Source: Pseudoxanthomonas suwonensis J47 (GTDB taxonomy: Bacteria; Pseudomonadota; Gammaproteobacteria; Xanthomonadales; Xanthomonadaceae). From it: 64,000 bases of DNA. Where the stretch lies: assembly GCF_000513955.1 (NCBI RefSeq), contig NZ_KI911328.1:222640-286639 (forward strand). The letters are read 5' to 3'. Numbering within the stretch: position 1 is the stretch's first letter; every line of letters begins with the position of its first letter. Below are positions 1 to 10,107 of the stretch, piece by piece. The translations under genes were made by a program, and so were the position numbers. Under the pieces are notes generated by a model. That model was given only the letters and a program-made list of their open reading frames with translations, did no database searches and was not told the DNA's origin.

Positions 1-1199
1 ACTTCGGTGTTGATGCCGCCGGCGCGCAGGTGGCGGGCGATGTCCAGCGCCTGCGGCAGCTGCGACTCGTCCATCAGCGCAACCATGGCCTGCACGCTGC
101 TCTCGGCGATGCCCTCGACCAGGCCGGCCTCGCGCAGCTGCCAGAACAGGCGGGTCAGGCCGATGGAGATGCCCACGCCCGGCAGCTTCGACTTGGTGTA
201 GTGGCTGGCCAGGTCCTCGTAGCGGCCGCCGGAGCAGATCGAACCGATGCCCGGGTGCTCGACCAGCTGGGTCTCGTAGACGGTGCCGGTGTAGTAGTCC
301 AGGCCGCGGGCGATGGAGAAGTTCAGGCAGTACGCCGATTCCGGCACGCCCATCGCCTTGACCAGGCCCAGGACCTCGCGCAGCTCGGCGGCGCCGGCGC
401 GCAGCACGTCGCTGGCGCCCTCGCCGGCTTCGGCCAGCACCGCGTCGATGCGGGCCAGCGCGTCGTCGTGCGAGGCCGAACGCACCTCGACGAAGGCGAG
501 GATGCGGTCCACGGCCGCGGCGGGCAGGCCGAAGTCCGGGCCGGTGAGCGTCTCGCGCACGTAGTCGGCGCCGCGCTTGTCGAGCTTGTCGACCTCGCGC
601 AGGACCAGCGCCTGCTGCTGCGGATCGGTGACGCCCTGGGCCTCGAAGAAGCCGCGCATCAGCTTGCGGTTGTTGAGCTGGATGCGGAACGCGCCGATCC
701 CCAGCTCGGAGAACACCGCGTGGATCACCGCCAGCACCTCGGCGTCGTAGCGGATCGACAGGGTGTCCTTGCCGATCACGTCGATGTCGCACTGGTAGAA
801 CTCGCGGAAGCGGCCGCGCTGGGCGCGCTCGCCGCGGTACACCCGCTGCATCTGGTAGCGGCGGAACGGGAAGCTCAGCTCGTGCTCGTGCTCGGCCACG
901 TAGCGGGCCAGCGGCACGGTCAGGTCGAAGCGCAGGGCCATTTCCGGCAGGCCGGCCGCGCCGCCCTCGGCGGCGGCGTTGGCCAGGGCGCCGGTGGACT
1001 GCACGAAGTACACCTGGCGCTCGGTCTCGCCGCCGGACTTGGTCAGCAGCACGTCGGACAGCTCGAAGACCGGGGTCTCCACCGGCAGGAAGCCGAAACG
1101 CTCGTAGTTCCGGCGAATGACGTCGAGCATGCGCTGGAAGGCGATCTGCTCGCGGGGCAGCAGCTCCATGACGCCGGCGGGGGTGCGGGGCCTGATCAA
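1..1199 (-). CDS. hisS: Histidine-tRNA ligase, 3' end cut by window edge
   Basis: Class II aminoacyl-tRNA synthetase that charges tRNA-His in the cytoplasm. Reading the minus strand from 1199 gives the family N-terminus ([14 protein letters not shown]), the motif 2 region with [18 protein letters not shown], and the histidine-binding segments [10 protein letters not shown] and SGGRYEDL. About 399 codons are present; the rest of the C-terminal anticodon-binding domain lies beyond position 1. The start chosen is TTG at 1199-1197: AGGAG lies 8 nt upstream and the next residues match the usual start of the family. The neighbour on the other side of a short divergent gap is an FNR-type regulator. 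Identity is certain; the TTG start is likely. Confidence 0.96.
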   Translation of the reverse strand, partial: MIRPRTPAGVMELLPREQIAFQRMLDVIRRNYERFGFLPVETPVFELSDVLLTKSGGETERQVYFVQSTGALANAAAEGGAAGLPEMALRFDLTVPLARYVAEHEHELSFPFRRYQMQRVYRGERAQRGRFREFYQCDIDVIGKDTLSIRYDAEVLAVIHAVFSELGIGAFRIQLNNRKLMRGFFEAQGVTDPQQQALVLREVDKLDKRGADYVRETLTGPDFGLPAAAVDRILAFVEVRSASHDDALARIDAVLAEAGEGASDVLRAGAAELREVLGLVKAMGVPESAYCLNFSIARGLDYYTGTVYETQLVEHPGIGSICSGGRYEDLASHYTKSKLPGVGISIGLTRLFWQLREAGLVEGIAESSVQAMVALMDESQLPQALDIARHLRAGGINTE

Positions 1200-1279
1200 G
1201 CGGGTGACTCCTGGGGGGAACACTTCAGCCTGCAATTCTACCTTGGCCGCCCCGGTACCGGCCCCGGCCCCGGTATCAT

Positions 1280-2050
1280 ATGCACACCGATTCAGTGGCA
1301 ATCCGCATGTCCTGGCCTCCGTTCGACAGTCCCTGCCTCACGCCCCCACCGGAAGACGCCGGCCCGATCGGATCCTGCCTGCACTGCCAGGTCCGCCACC
1401 TGGCGGTCTGCTCGGTGCTCTCGCGCGAGGAGATGCAGGCCCTGGAAGCCGCGGCCAGCGTGCAGGTGCTGGAATCCGGCGCGGTACTGGCCCGCCAGGG
1501 CGAGCCGCGCAAGCACGTCTACACGGTCACCCGCGGCGCGCTGCGCCTGGTGCGCCTGTCCGCCGACGGCCGCCGCCAGGTCGCCGGCTTCGCCATGCCG
1601 GGCGACTTCGTCGGCCTCAGCGGCGCCAGCACCTACCAGCACGACATCGAGGCGCTGGCCGAAACCGAGATGTGCCGGTTCTCGCTGGACGCGATGCAGC
1701 GCCTGGGCGCGCGCTACCCGCACCTGCAGGCCAAGCTGCTGGAGCGCGCCTGCGTGGAGCTGGACTCGGCGCGCGACCGGATGATGGCGCTGGCGCGCAT
1801 GAACCCGACCGAGCGCATGGCCGACTTCCTGCTCAAGCTGGCTGCGCAGCAGGCCCGCGCCGGCAACCCCGGCCCGTCGATCTTCCTGCCGATGCCGCGC
1901 GCGGACATCGCCGACCACCTCGGCCTGACCGTGGAAACCGTCAGCCGCTGCCTGACCACCCTGCGCACCCGCGGCCTGATCGCCCTGCCCGGCACCTACC
2001 GCGTCGAGATCCTCGACATGGCCGGCCTGAAGGCGCTCGAGGCGGCCTGA
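1280..2050 (+). CDS. FNR-type Crp/Fnr family regulator with Fe-S cysteines
   Basis: Predicted oxygen-responsive transcription factor of 256 residues. The N-terminal cyclic-nucleotide-binding-like fold (about 50-165) is preceded by C33-x2-C36-x7-C44, and a fourth cysteine (C132, in [10 protein letters not shown]) sits where FNR has its distal ligand, so a [4Fe-4S] cluster is plausible. The Cx2Cx7C spacing resembles FnrL/AadR-type regulators more than E. coli FNR. The C-terminal winged helix (about 195-235) contains LTVETVSR, the FNR recognition-helix pattern E-x-x-S-R, so a TTGAT-N4-ATCAA-like operator is expected. It is not the cAMP-type Clp of Xanthomonas, which lacks these cysteines. The start could be ATG 1280 or ATG 1307; neither has a strong ribosome binding site. 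Function is inferred from motifs. Confidence 0.88.
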   Translation: MHTDSVAIRMSWPPFDSPCLTPPPEDAGPIGSCLHCQVRHLAVCSVLSREEMQALEAAASVQVLESGAVLARQGEPRKHVYTVTRGALRLVRLSADGRRQVAGFAMPGDFVGLSGASTYQHDIEALAETEMCRFSLDAMQRLGARYPHLQAKLLERACVELDSARDRMMALARMNPTERMADFLLKLAAQQARAGNPGPSIFLPMPRADIADHLGLTVETVSRCLTTLRTRGLIALPGTYRVEILDMAGLKALEAA

Positions 2051-2185
2051 GCCGCACCAAGGGCGTCGCCACCACCGCTCTCCTCCGTCACTGCCCATTC
2101 CCGGGCGGATCCCTCCTGTCTGACCGTCGAGCATCGATGCGATGGCTACCCGGCCGGTGGGAACAGTAGAAGCAAAGGCATCGGG

Positions 2186-2398
2186 GGAGCCCGCTCCGGA
2201 CGGAGCCGCGGCAGCACGGGGGTATGCCGCATCGCGCGGTTCCGCGTCCGCGCCGGGAATGAACAGGGACGCTCGCGACGGCTGGCGCGTCGCCACGCGC
2301 CAGCTGCCTCACCGCTGCACTGCGCACGCGAGCGCAGCACGTCCATGTGCTGCTTGCGCTATACCCCCGCGCTACCGCGTCTTCGGAAGTGTTGAAGT
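2186..2398 (+). repeat. Intergenic repeat element, copy A
   Basis: About 210 bp non-coding element with internal inverted ends GGGGGTAT (2218-2225) and ATACCCCC (2361-2368). Segments shared with copy B (2699-2868, opposite strand) include CTCCGGACGG-GCCGC, CGCATCGCGCGGTTCCGC, a CCATGTGC-GCTTGCGC block and a GTC-TCGG tail. The middle parts differ in length and sequence. No transposase is nearby. It looks like a multi-copy, MITE-like intergenic element, but the genome-wide copy number cannot be seen from here. Confidence 0.7.
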
Positions 2399-2410
2399 TG
2401 TGGCTTCGCT

Positions 2411-2449
2411 CTTCTCCCTTCCCCCCGGGAGAGGGGCCAGGGGTGAGGG
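2411..2449. repeat. CCCTCTCCC-family palindrome, copy 1
   Basis: TCTCCCTTCCCCCCGGGAGAGGGG is followed by a GGGGTGAGGG tail. It is the first of three related palindromes in the 2.4-2.7 kb tract; a fourth lies near the window end. The type is common between genes in Xanthomonadaceae. It sits inside the larger inverted-repeat composite. Confidence 0.55.
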
Positions 2450-2491
2450 CCGGGATCCCTGCGAGGCTGGCACACCTGTCCTCTCCCCAAA

Positions 2492-2512
2492 CCCTCTCCC
2501 GGTGGGAGAGGG
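2492..2512. repeat. CCCTCTCCC-family palindrome, copy 2
   Basis: A perfect 9-bp inverted repeat, CCCTCTCCC and GGGAGAGGG, separated by 3 nt. It is preceded by a second partial CTCTCCCC at 2481. It is oriented opposite to copy 1 judging by its flanks. Confidence 0.6.
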
Positions 2513-2542
2513 GCTTCATGTCGCGCCCCTCGCCTTTCTCGT

Positions 2543-2570
2543 CGTAGCCCGGATAAGCGAATGCATCCGG
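2543..2570 (+). repeat. REP-like palindromic unit (GTAG type), left copy
   Basis: Begins with GTAGCCCGGATAAG and ends with GCATCCGG. This matches the pattern of REP units that start with GTAG and fold into an imperfect hairpin. It pairs with an inverted copy 48 nt downstream, a BIME-like arrangement. Such units are mobilised in trans by REP-associated tyrosine transposases in many Gammaproteobacteria (family knowledge); no such gene is in this window. Confidence 0.7.
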
Positions 2571-2617
2571 GGCGGGCATCCGACCCCGCCTCCCCAAGGC
2601 GTGGCGAGCGCATCACC

Positions 2618-2651
2618 GCCGGATGCGGCCTGCGGCCTTATCCGGGCTACG
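2618..2651 (-). repeat. REP-like palindromic unit (GTAG type), right copy
   Basis: Reads on the minus strand as GTAGCCCGGATAAGGCCGCA followed by GGCCGCATCCGGC. It is the inverted partner of the unit at 2543-2570 and has the longer, better-formed hairpin of the two. Its layout is strikingly like E. coli REP sequences. Confidence 0.72.
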
Positions 2652-2663
2652 ACCGATTTCCCC

Positions 2664-2681
2664 CCTCTCCCGGGCGGAGGG
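2664..2681. repeat. CCCTCTCCC-family palindrome, copy 3
   Basis: CCCTCTCCCGGGCGGAGGG is an imperfect version of the palindromes at 2411 and 2492. It lies between the REP pair and repeat copy B, mirroring the position of copies 1 and 2 on the other side. Confidence 0.5.
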
Positions 2682-2698
2682 CTTTGGTATCGCGCCGC

Positions 2699-2868
2699 CA
2701 ATAGAAGCCCTGGCCTCAACGTGCCCGAGGACGTCGTCCCAAGGGGGTATGGCGCAAGCGGCACATGGATGTGCCGCGGTCGCGCGTTGGAGCCAGGGAT
2801 GGCGGAACCGCGCGATGCGCCATACCCCCTTGGGGCGGCGGCCCCGTCCGGAGCCCGCGCACCCAACG
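2699..2868 (-). repeat. Intergenic repeat element, copy B (inverted)
   Basis: Inverted counterpart of the element at 2186-2398. Its internal ends are AAGGGGGTATGGCGCA (2740-2755) and TGCGCCATACCCCCTT (2816-2831), a perfect 16-bp inverted repeat. A smaller palindrome, GCGGCACAT/ATGTGCCGC, lies inside it. It directly abuts the hexamer array. Confidence 0.7.
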
Positions 2869-2875
2869 CCGTCGC

Positions 2876-3046
<171 letters not shown>

Positions 3047-3092
3047 TGTCGAGTGTGCTCCGCCCCGGATTCCCGGATGCCGGCGGGCGCGC

Positions 3093-3121
3093 AAAAGAAA
3101 AGCGGGCCGAAGCCCGCTTTT
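3093..3121 (-). terminator. Rho-independent terminator of pnp
   Basis: On the minus strand, AAAAGCGGGC TTCG GCCCGCTTTT is followed by CTTTT. It is a strong stem with a UUCG-like tetraloop and a U-tract, 29 nt after the pnp stop codon. It closes the rimP-to-pnp cluster. Confidence 0.9.
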
Positions 3122-3149
3122 CCCTGGGTCTGCTGGAACGTCGCGGCGA

Positions 3150-5255
<2,106 letters not shown>

Positions 5256-5401
5256 GTCGGTTCCTTGGGGATGCTGTTTCTGCTTGCGATTGACCACCGG
5301 CGACCCTTGCCGTCGGCGGGTGGCCGGAGAGCCCGGCCGCGGGTGTTGCGGTGCCGGCGGGGGCCGGCGACGTGCAGCGAATTCGTGTTCCGAAATGCAA
5401 A

Positions 5402-5425
5402 CCGCGGCGCATTTCTGCGCCGCGG
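5402..5425 (-). terminator. Hairpin after rpsO, partial terminator or processing stem
   Basis: A perfect 10-bp GC-rich stem (CCGCGGCGCA/TGCGCCGCGG) with a 4-nt loop begins 12 nt beyond the rpsO stop. Downstream on the minus strand there is only TTTGCATTT, so termination is probably partial and pnp can be read through, as in E. coli. Confidence 0.65.
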
Positions 5426-5437
5426 CGGGGGCTTGCT

Positions 5438-5698
5438 TCAGCGACGCAGGCCGAGCTTCTCGATCAGGCCCTTGTAGCGCTCGTTGTCCTTGCGCTTCAG
5501 GTAGTCCAGCAGGCTGCGGCGGCGGTTGACCAGCTGGAGCAGGCCGCGGCGGCTGTGGTGGTCCTTCTTGTGGGTCTTGAAGTGCTCGGTCAGCTGCTCG
5601 ATGCGCGCGGTCAGCAGGGCGACCTGGACTTCCGGGGAGCCGGTGTCGTTGGCGCCACGGGCGTGCTCGGAGATGACTTTCTGGGTATCGATGGACAT
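5438..5698 (-). CDS. rpsO: 30S ribosomal protein S15
   Basis: Primary 16S rRNA-binding protein of the small-subunit platform, 86 residues against 89 in E. coli. Conserved segments seen are [27 protein letters not shown] and [12 protein letters not shown], ending KLGLRR. The ATG at 5698 begins MSIDTQKVI. It has its own promoter 130 nt upstream. The roughly 125-nt leader may support S15 autoregulation, which is known in other bacteria but not shown here. Confidence 0.98.
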   Translation of the reverse strand: MSIDTQKVISEHARGANDTGSPEVQVALLTARIEQLTEHFKTHKKDHHSRRGLLQLVNRRRSLLDYLKRKDNERYKGLIEKLGLRR

Positions 5699-5830
5699 GT
5701 GTTTTCTCTGGATGCGAGGCCTGCAGGAACGCGTTTGCGCACCGCCTGACCCGCCGCTTGCGGAAGGCCGCCCCGCCCCGCGTTCGCGGAGTGAAGGACG
5801 GAAAGGGTTTGGCCGAAAAAAGGCGCGCGA

Positions 5831-5860
5831 ATTGTACCCCCCGGGGGAGAGCCGGGACAA
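5831..5860 (-). promoter_or_regulatory. Sigma-70-like promoter for rpsO
   Basis: Minus strand TTGTCC (5860-5855), an 18-nt spacer, and TACAAT (5836-5831). It lies between truB and rpsO, placing the start of transcription near 5824. This gives rpsO-pnp independent expression inside the cluster. Confidence 0.6.
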
Positions 5861-5899
5861 GGTTCCGGACCGGCGGTCGTCGCCCGGCCCGGACCCGGT

Positions 5900-6820
5900 T
5901 CAGGCCCGGGCGGCCACGAACAGGCGCTGCGGCGACAGGCGCCCGCCCTCCCCGACCCGGCCCAGGCCCAGCGGGGCGCCGTCGGGGCCGAACACGGCCA
6001 CCGGGTCGGCCGGGTTCCAGTCGCCGCGCAGGCGCTGGCCCTGGGCGAAGCGCGGGGCCAGGGTGGCGTCCAGGTCGACGCGCGGGAAGCCGGCCAGGCC
6101 GGCGGCCAGCGGCAGCAGGCAGGCGTCCAGCGCCGCCTCGTCGGCGGCCAGGGCCTCCAGCTGGTCGAGCGTGTGCATCACCGGCTCGCGGAACGGGGCC
6201 ACCCACAGCCGGCGCAGGCTGGCGATGTGGGCGCCGCAGCCCAGCGCCTCGCCCAGGTCGCGGGCGAGACTGCGGATGTAGGTACCGCTGCCGCAGGTAA
6301 CCCGCAGGCGCAGGCGGTCGCCTTCGTGCTCGAGCAGGTCGATGGCGTGCACCACCACCTCGCGTACCGGCGCCTCGATGGCCTCGCCGCGGCGGGCGCG
6401 GGCGTAGAGCGGCTCGCCGCCCTGCTTGAGCGCCGAATAGACCGGCGCCCGCTGTTGCAGCACGCCGGTGAGCGCGGCCAGCGCCGCCTCCAGGGTGGCG
6501 CGGTCGATCGCGGGGACCGGCCACTGCACCAGGACCTGGCCGTCGGCGTCGTCGGTGTCGGTGGTGGCGCCCAGGACGATGCCGGCCTCGTAGGCCTTGT
6601 CCGAGCCCAGCAGCAGGCCGGCCAGCTTGGTCGCCTCGCCGAAGCACAGCGGCAGCAGGCCGGTGGCCAGCGGGTCGAGGCTGCCGGTATGGCCCCCCTT
6701 CTCCGCCCGGAACAGGCGGCGCGCCGCCTGCAGGGCGGCGTTGGAACTCATCCCGCCCGGCTTGTCGAGCAGGAGGATGCCGTCGAGCGGGCGGAAGCGG
6801 ATCTTCGGTCGCGGGTTCAT
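5900..6820 (-). CDS. truB: tRNA pseudouridine(55) synthase
   Basis: Isomerises U55 in the T-loop of all elongator tRNAs. The 306-residue protein carries the catalytic motif [16 protein letters not shown] with D49 as nucleophile, plus the TruB motifs [18 protein letters not shown] and [15 protein letters not shown]. The C-terminal region (about 245-306) is PUA-like. The ATG at 6820 begins 37 nt after the rbfA stop. Start [20 protein letters not shown] is typical of the group. Confidence 0.97.
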   Translation of the reverse strand: MNPRPKIRFRPLDGILLLDKPGGMSSNAALQAARRLFRAEKGGHTGSLDPLATGLLPLCFGEATKLAGLLLGSDKAYEAGIVLGATTDTDDADGQVLVQWPVPAIDRATLEAALAALTGVLQQRAPVYSALKQGGEPLYARARRGEAIEAPVREVVVHAIDLLEHEGDRLRLRVTCGSGTYIRSLARDLGEALGCGAHIASLRRLWVAPFREPVMHTLDQLEALAADEAALDACLLPLAAGLAGFPRVDLDATLAPRFAQGQRLRGDWNPADPVAVFGPDGAPLGLGRVGEGGRLSPQRLFVAARA

Positions 6821-6857
6821 CGGTCGGTGGACGGGCCGCGCGTGCGGCCGGGAAGCC

Positions 6858-7229
6858 TCAGGCCTCGTCCGGCTCGGCCGGGCCGACCGGGTTCTCGCGC
6901 AGCAGCGTATCGATGCGCTCGCCGCGGTCGACCGAATCGTCGTAGTGGAAGTGCAGCTCCGGCACGTGGCGCAGCTTCACCCGCCGGGCCAGCTCCATGC
7001 GGATCTCGCGGGCCAGCTCCTTCAGCGCCTTCACCGCCTCGGCCGAACGGTCCGGCAGCAGCGCGGTGACGAAGACCTTGGCGTGGGCCAGGTCGCGGGT
7101 GACCTCGACGTCGGACACGCTCACCGACGGCAGCCCGTGCTCGCGCACGGCCTCGTGGACCAGCGTGCCCAGCTCGCGGCGCAGCTGCGCCGAGACACGG
7201 TCGGTGCGATGGAAGGATTTGGTCGGCAT
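6858..7229 (-). CDS. rbfA: 30S ribosome-binding factor A
   Basis: Late-acting 30S maturation factor needed for 16S 5'-end processing and cold adaptation. The 123-residue KH-like protein shows [29 protein letters not shown] and the C-terminal [18 protein letters not shown]. The ATG at 7229 is preferred over an in-frame TTG at 7235 because AAGGAG lies 6 nt before the ATG. It is located between infB and truB as in most Proteobacteria. Confidence 0.97.
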   Translation of the reverse strand: MPTKSFHRTDRVSAQLRRELGTLVHEAVREHGLPSVSVSDVEVTRDLAHAKVFVTALLPDRSAEAVKALKELAREIRMELARRVKLRHVPELHFHYDDSVDRGERIDTLLRENPVGPAEPDEA

Positions 7230-7315
7230 GTGCAACTCCTTGCCGGGCCGGTGGCGGCCCGATGGAACGGGTCGGACCCGGGCGCCTGCCGGCGCGGGGC
7301 CTACCCCGGAAACGG

Positions 7316-7340
7316 CGGGACGGCCGCGAGGGCCGTCCCG
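7316..7340 (-). other. Strong intra-operon hairpin between infB and rbfA
   Basis: A perfect 10-bp stem CGGGACGGCC/GGCCGTCCCG with a 5-nt loop lies in the 155-nt infB-rbfA gap. No real U-tract follows (only GTTT), so it is more likely an RNA stability or processing element, or a weak attenuator, than a full terminator. Confidence 0.5.
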
Positions 7341-7384
7341 TCATCGCGCCGGCGCCGCCCGGGGACCGGACCGGCGCCATGCGC

Positions 7385-10012
7385 TTACAGCGTGCGCTGG
7401 ACCTCGATGCGCTCGAAGCACTCGATCTGGTCGCCCGGCTTGACGTCGTTGTACTCCTTGACGCCGATGCCGCACTCGGTGCCGTTGCGCACCTCGTCCA
7501 CGTTCTCCTTGAAGCGGCGCAGCGATTCCAGCTCGCCCTCGAAGATGACCGTGTTGTCGCGCAGCACGCGGATCGGCTTGTTCCGCTTGACCACGCCCTC
7601 GACGACCATGCAGCCGGCGACCGCGCCGAACTTGGAGCTGCGGAACACGTCGCGCACCTCGGCGATGCCGATGATCTCCTCGCGGATCTCCACGCCCAGC
7701 AGGCCGGAAGCCACCTGCTTCACCTGGTCGATCACGTCGTAGATGATCGAGAAGTAGCGCAGGTCGACGCCGTTGGACTCGATGATCTTGCGCGCCGAGG
7801 CGTCGGCACGGACGTTGAAGCCGATCACGGTGGCCTTGGTGGTGGCCGCGATGTTGGCGTCGGACTCGGTGATGCCGCCCACGCCGGAGCTGATCACGTT
7901 GATCCGGATCTGGTCGTTGGACAGCGCGGTGAGCGACTGCTTGAGCGCCTCCACCGAGCCCTGGACGTCGGCCTTGACCACCAGGTTGAGCACCTGCTGG
8001 CCCTCGCCCTTGCCCATCTGGGCCATGATGTCTTCCATGCGGTTGCCCGCAGCCTGGACCAGGCGCGACTCGCGGCGCTTGGCGTCGCGCTGCTGCGCCA
8101 CGTCCTTGGCCAGGCGCTCGTCCTTGACCACGACGAAGTCGTCGCCGGCATCCGGCACGCCGGACAGGCCCAGGACCTGCACCGGGATCGACGGGCCGGC
8201 CGAGGCCGGCTGGCCGCCGGTCTCGTCGAACAGCGCGCGGACGCGGCCGTACTGCACGCCGCAGACCAGGTAGTCGCCCTTCTTCAACTGGCCCTGCTGG
8301 ACCAGCACGGTGGCGACCGGACCGCGGCCCTTGTCCAGCGCCGACTCGATGACCACGCCGCTGGCGTTGCCTTCGGCCACCGCCTTCAGCTCCAGCACTT
8401 CGGCCTGGATCGAGATCGCGTCCAGCAGGTCGTCAACGCCCTGGCCGGTCTTGGCCGACAGCTCGACCATCTGGGTGTCGCCGCCGAAGTCCTCGGCCAC
8501 GACCTCCTCGGCCAGCAGCTCGTTCTTCACGCGCAGCGGGTCGGCGTCGGATTTGTCGATCTTGTTGATCGCCACGATGATCGGCACCCCGGCCGCCTTC
8601 GCGTGCTGGATGGCTTCCTTCGTCTGCGGCATGACGCCGTCGTCGGCGGCCACGACCAGCACCACGATGTCGGTCAGCTTGGCGCCGCGGGCGCGCATCG
8701 AGGTGAACGCGGCGTGGCCCGGGGTGTCCAGGAAGCTGATGACGCCCTTCGGCGTCTCGACGTGGTAGGCGCCGATGTGCTGGGTGATGCCGCCGGCCTC
8801 GCCGGTGGCGACCTTGGTGCGGCGGATGTAGTCCAGCAGCGAGGTCTTGCCGTGGTCGACGTGGCCCATGATGGTGACCACCGGCGGACGCGGCTGCGCC
8901 TCGCCCTTGGCCTGCTCCACATGCGCCAGCAGCTCGCTCTCGGCGTCGCCGGAGTCGGCGCGGACCGGCTTGTGGCCCAGTTCCTCGGTGACCAGCGCGG
9001 CGGTGTCGTGGTCGATGGTCTGGGTGATGGTGGCCATCACGCCCATCTTGAACAGCGCCTTGACCACGTCGCCGCCCTTGAGCGCGAGCTTCTGCGCCAG
9101 GTCGGCCACGGTGATCGAGTCGCCGATCGCCACTTCGCGCACGACCGGGGCGGTCGGGCGCTCGAAGCCGCCGGCGCCGCCGGAACCACCGCCACGGACT
9201 TCCTGGCGACGCGGCTTCGGCCGGCCGCCCGGACGGGCGTTGGATCGGCGGGCGCGCTCGGCGGCCGACAGGTGCAGCTGGCCGGCGAAGCGGCTGGCCG
9301 CGTCGTCGTCCTCGATGCCGGCGACCATGACGTGCGAGCCGCGGCTCTTGTGCTTGTGCCCGCGGCCGTCGTCGGCGGCGCGCTCGGGGGCCGGGCGGTG
9401 CGGCGGGACCGGCGCGCGCGCCGGGCGCGCCGCGGCGGACGCATCCTCGCTGCGCGCCGGGGCGGCAGCGGCCTTCTGCCGCTCTTCCTCGGCCTTGCGC
9501 GCCTCTTCCTCGGCGCGGCGCTGCGCTTCCTCTTCCTGGCGCTTGCGCTCGGCTTCCTCGGCGCGCTGGCGGTCGATCTCGGCCAGGCGCTGCTGCTCGG
9601 CGAGGTTGCGCTGGCGCGATTCCTCGAGCTTGCGCAGGACCTCGGCGCGCTCGTCGTCGACCGGGCCCTGCGGTGCCGCCGGGGCCTGCGCCTCGGTGGC
9701 CTTGACGTAGGTGCGCTTCTGCCGGACCTCGACCGCGACGGTGGTCTTGCTGCGGCCGCCGCCGACGGTCAGTTCCTGCACCTTGCGACGGGCCAGGGTG
9801 ATCTTCTTCGGCGCGGCGACGTCCTCGGCCTGGGCCTCGGACTTGCCGTGGGCGCGCTTGAGGAAGCCGAGCAGCTTGAGCTTTTCGGCGCTGGTCACGA
9901 CCTGGTCGGGGTCGCTGAAGTGCATGCCGGCCTCGGCCAGCTGCTCCAGCAACTTCTCGACCGGCGTGTTGACTAGGTCGGCGAGCTTGCGGATGGTGGT
10001 TTGCTGCGACAT
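7385..10012 (-). CDS. infB: Translation initiation factor IF-2
   Basis: GTPase that places fMet-tRNA in the 30S P site. At 875 residues it has the long N-terminus usual in Gammaproteobacteria: an IF2_N domain ([20 protein letters not shown]), then a charged Glu/Arg-rich coiled stretch (about 135-200) and a linker rich in Ala, Arg and Pro. The G domain has [12 protein letters not shown] (G1), [10 protein letters not shown] (G3) and NKIDKSD (G4). Domains II-IV end [13 protein letters not shown]. The ATG at 10012 is chosen because it starts the conserved IF2_N sequence; an upstream in-frame start adds unrelated residues. Confidence 0.98.
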   Translation of the reverse strand: MSQQTTIRKLADLVNTPVEKLLEQLAEAGMHFSDPDQVVTSAEKLKLLGFLKRAHGKSEAQAEDVAAPKKITLARRKVQELTVGGGRSKTTVAVEVRQKRTYVKATEAQAPAAPQGPVDDERAEVLRKLEESRQRNLAEQQRLAEIDRQRAEEAERKRQEEEAQRRAEEEARKAEEERQKAAAAPARSEDASAAARPARAPVPPHRPAPERAADDGRGHKHKSRGSHVMVAGIEDDDAASRFAGQLHLSAAERARRSNARPGGRPKPRRQEVRGGGSGGAGGFERPTAPVVREVAIGDSITVADLAQKLALKGGDVVKALFKMGVMATITQTIDHDTAALVTEELGHKPVRADSGDAESELLAHVEQAKGEAQPRPPVVTIMGHVDHGKTSLLDYIRRTKVATGEAGGITQHIGAYHVETPKGVISFLDTPGHAAFTSMRARGAKLTDIVVLVVAADDGVMPQTKEAIQHAKAAGVPIIVAINKIDKSDADPLRVKNELLAEEVVAEDFGGDTQMVELSAKTGQGVDDLLDAISIQAEVLELKAVAEGNASGVVIESALDKGRGPVATVLVQQGQLKKGDYLVCGVQYGRVRALFDETGGQPASAGPSIPVQVLGLSGVPDAGDDFVVVKDERLAKDVAQQRDAKRRESRLVQAAGNRMEDIMAQMGKGEGQQVLNLVVKADVQGSVEALKQSLTALSNDQIRINVISSGVGGITESDANIAATTKATVIGFNVRADASARKIIESNGVDLRYFSIIYDVIDQVKQVASGLLGVEIREEIIGIAEVRDVFRSSKFGAVAGCMVVEGVVKRNKPIRVLRDNTVIFEGELESLRRFKENVDEVRNGTECGIGVKEYNDVKPGDQIECFERIEVQRTL

Positions 10013-10107
10013 TCGGATCCTATGCTCTTGTTGGCGCCCCCTCGCCGAGAGCAAGGGAAACGCGGATTCTAAGCCCTGGACGATGCAGGGCGGTGTTCAT
10101 CGCCGGC

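Noticed and set aside
30..1784. Plus-strand frame over hisS and into the FNR-like gene
   Set aside because: Antisense shadow of hisS; the real genes are on the other strand or frame.
1280..2050. Clp, the cAMP/c-di-GMP-type Crp regulator of xanthomonads
   Set aside because: The cysteine set and the FNR-type recognition helix do not match Clp.
2186..2868. Insertion sequence or transposon
   Set aside because: Inverted repeats are present but there is no transposase or other coding frame between them; a non-autonomous element fits better.
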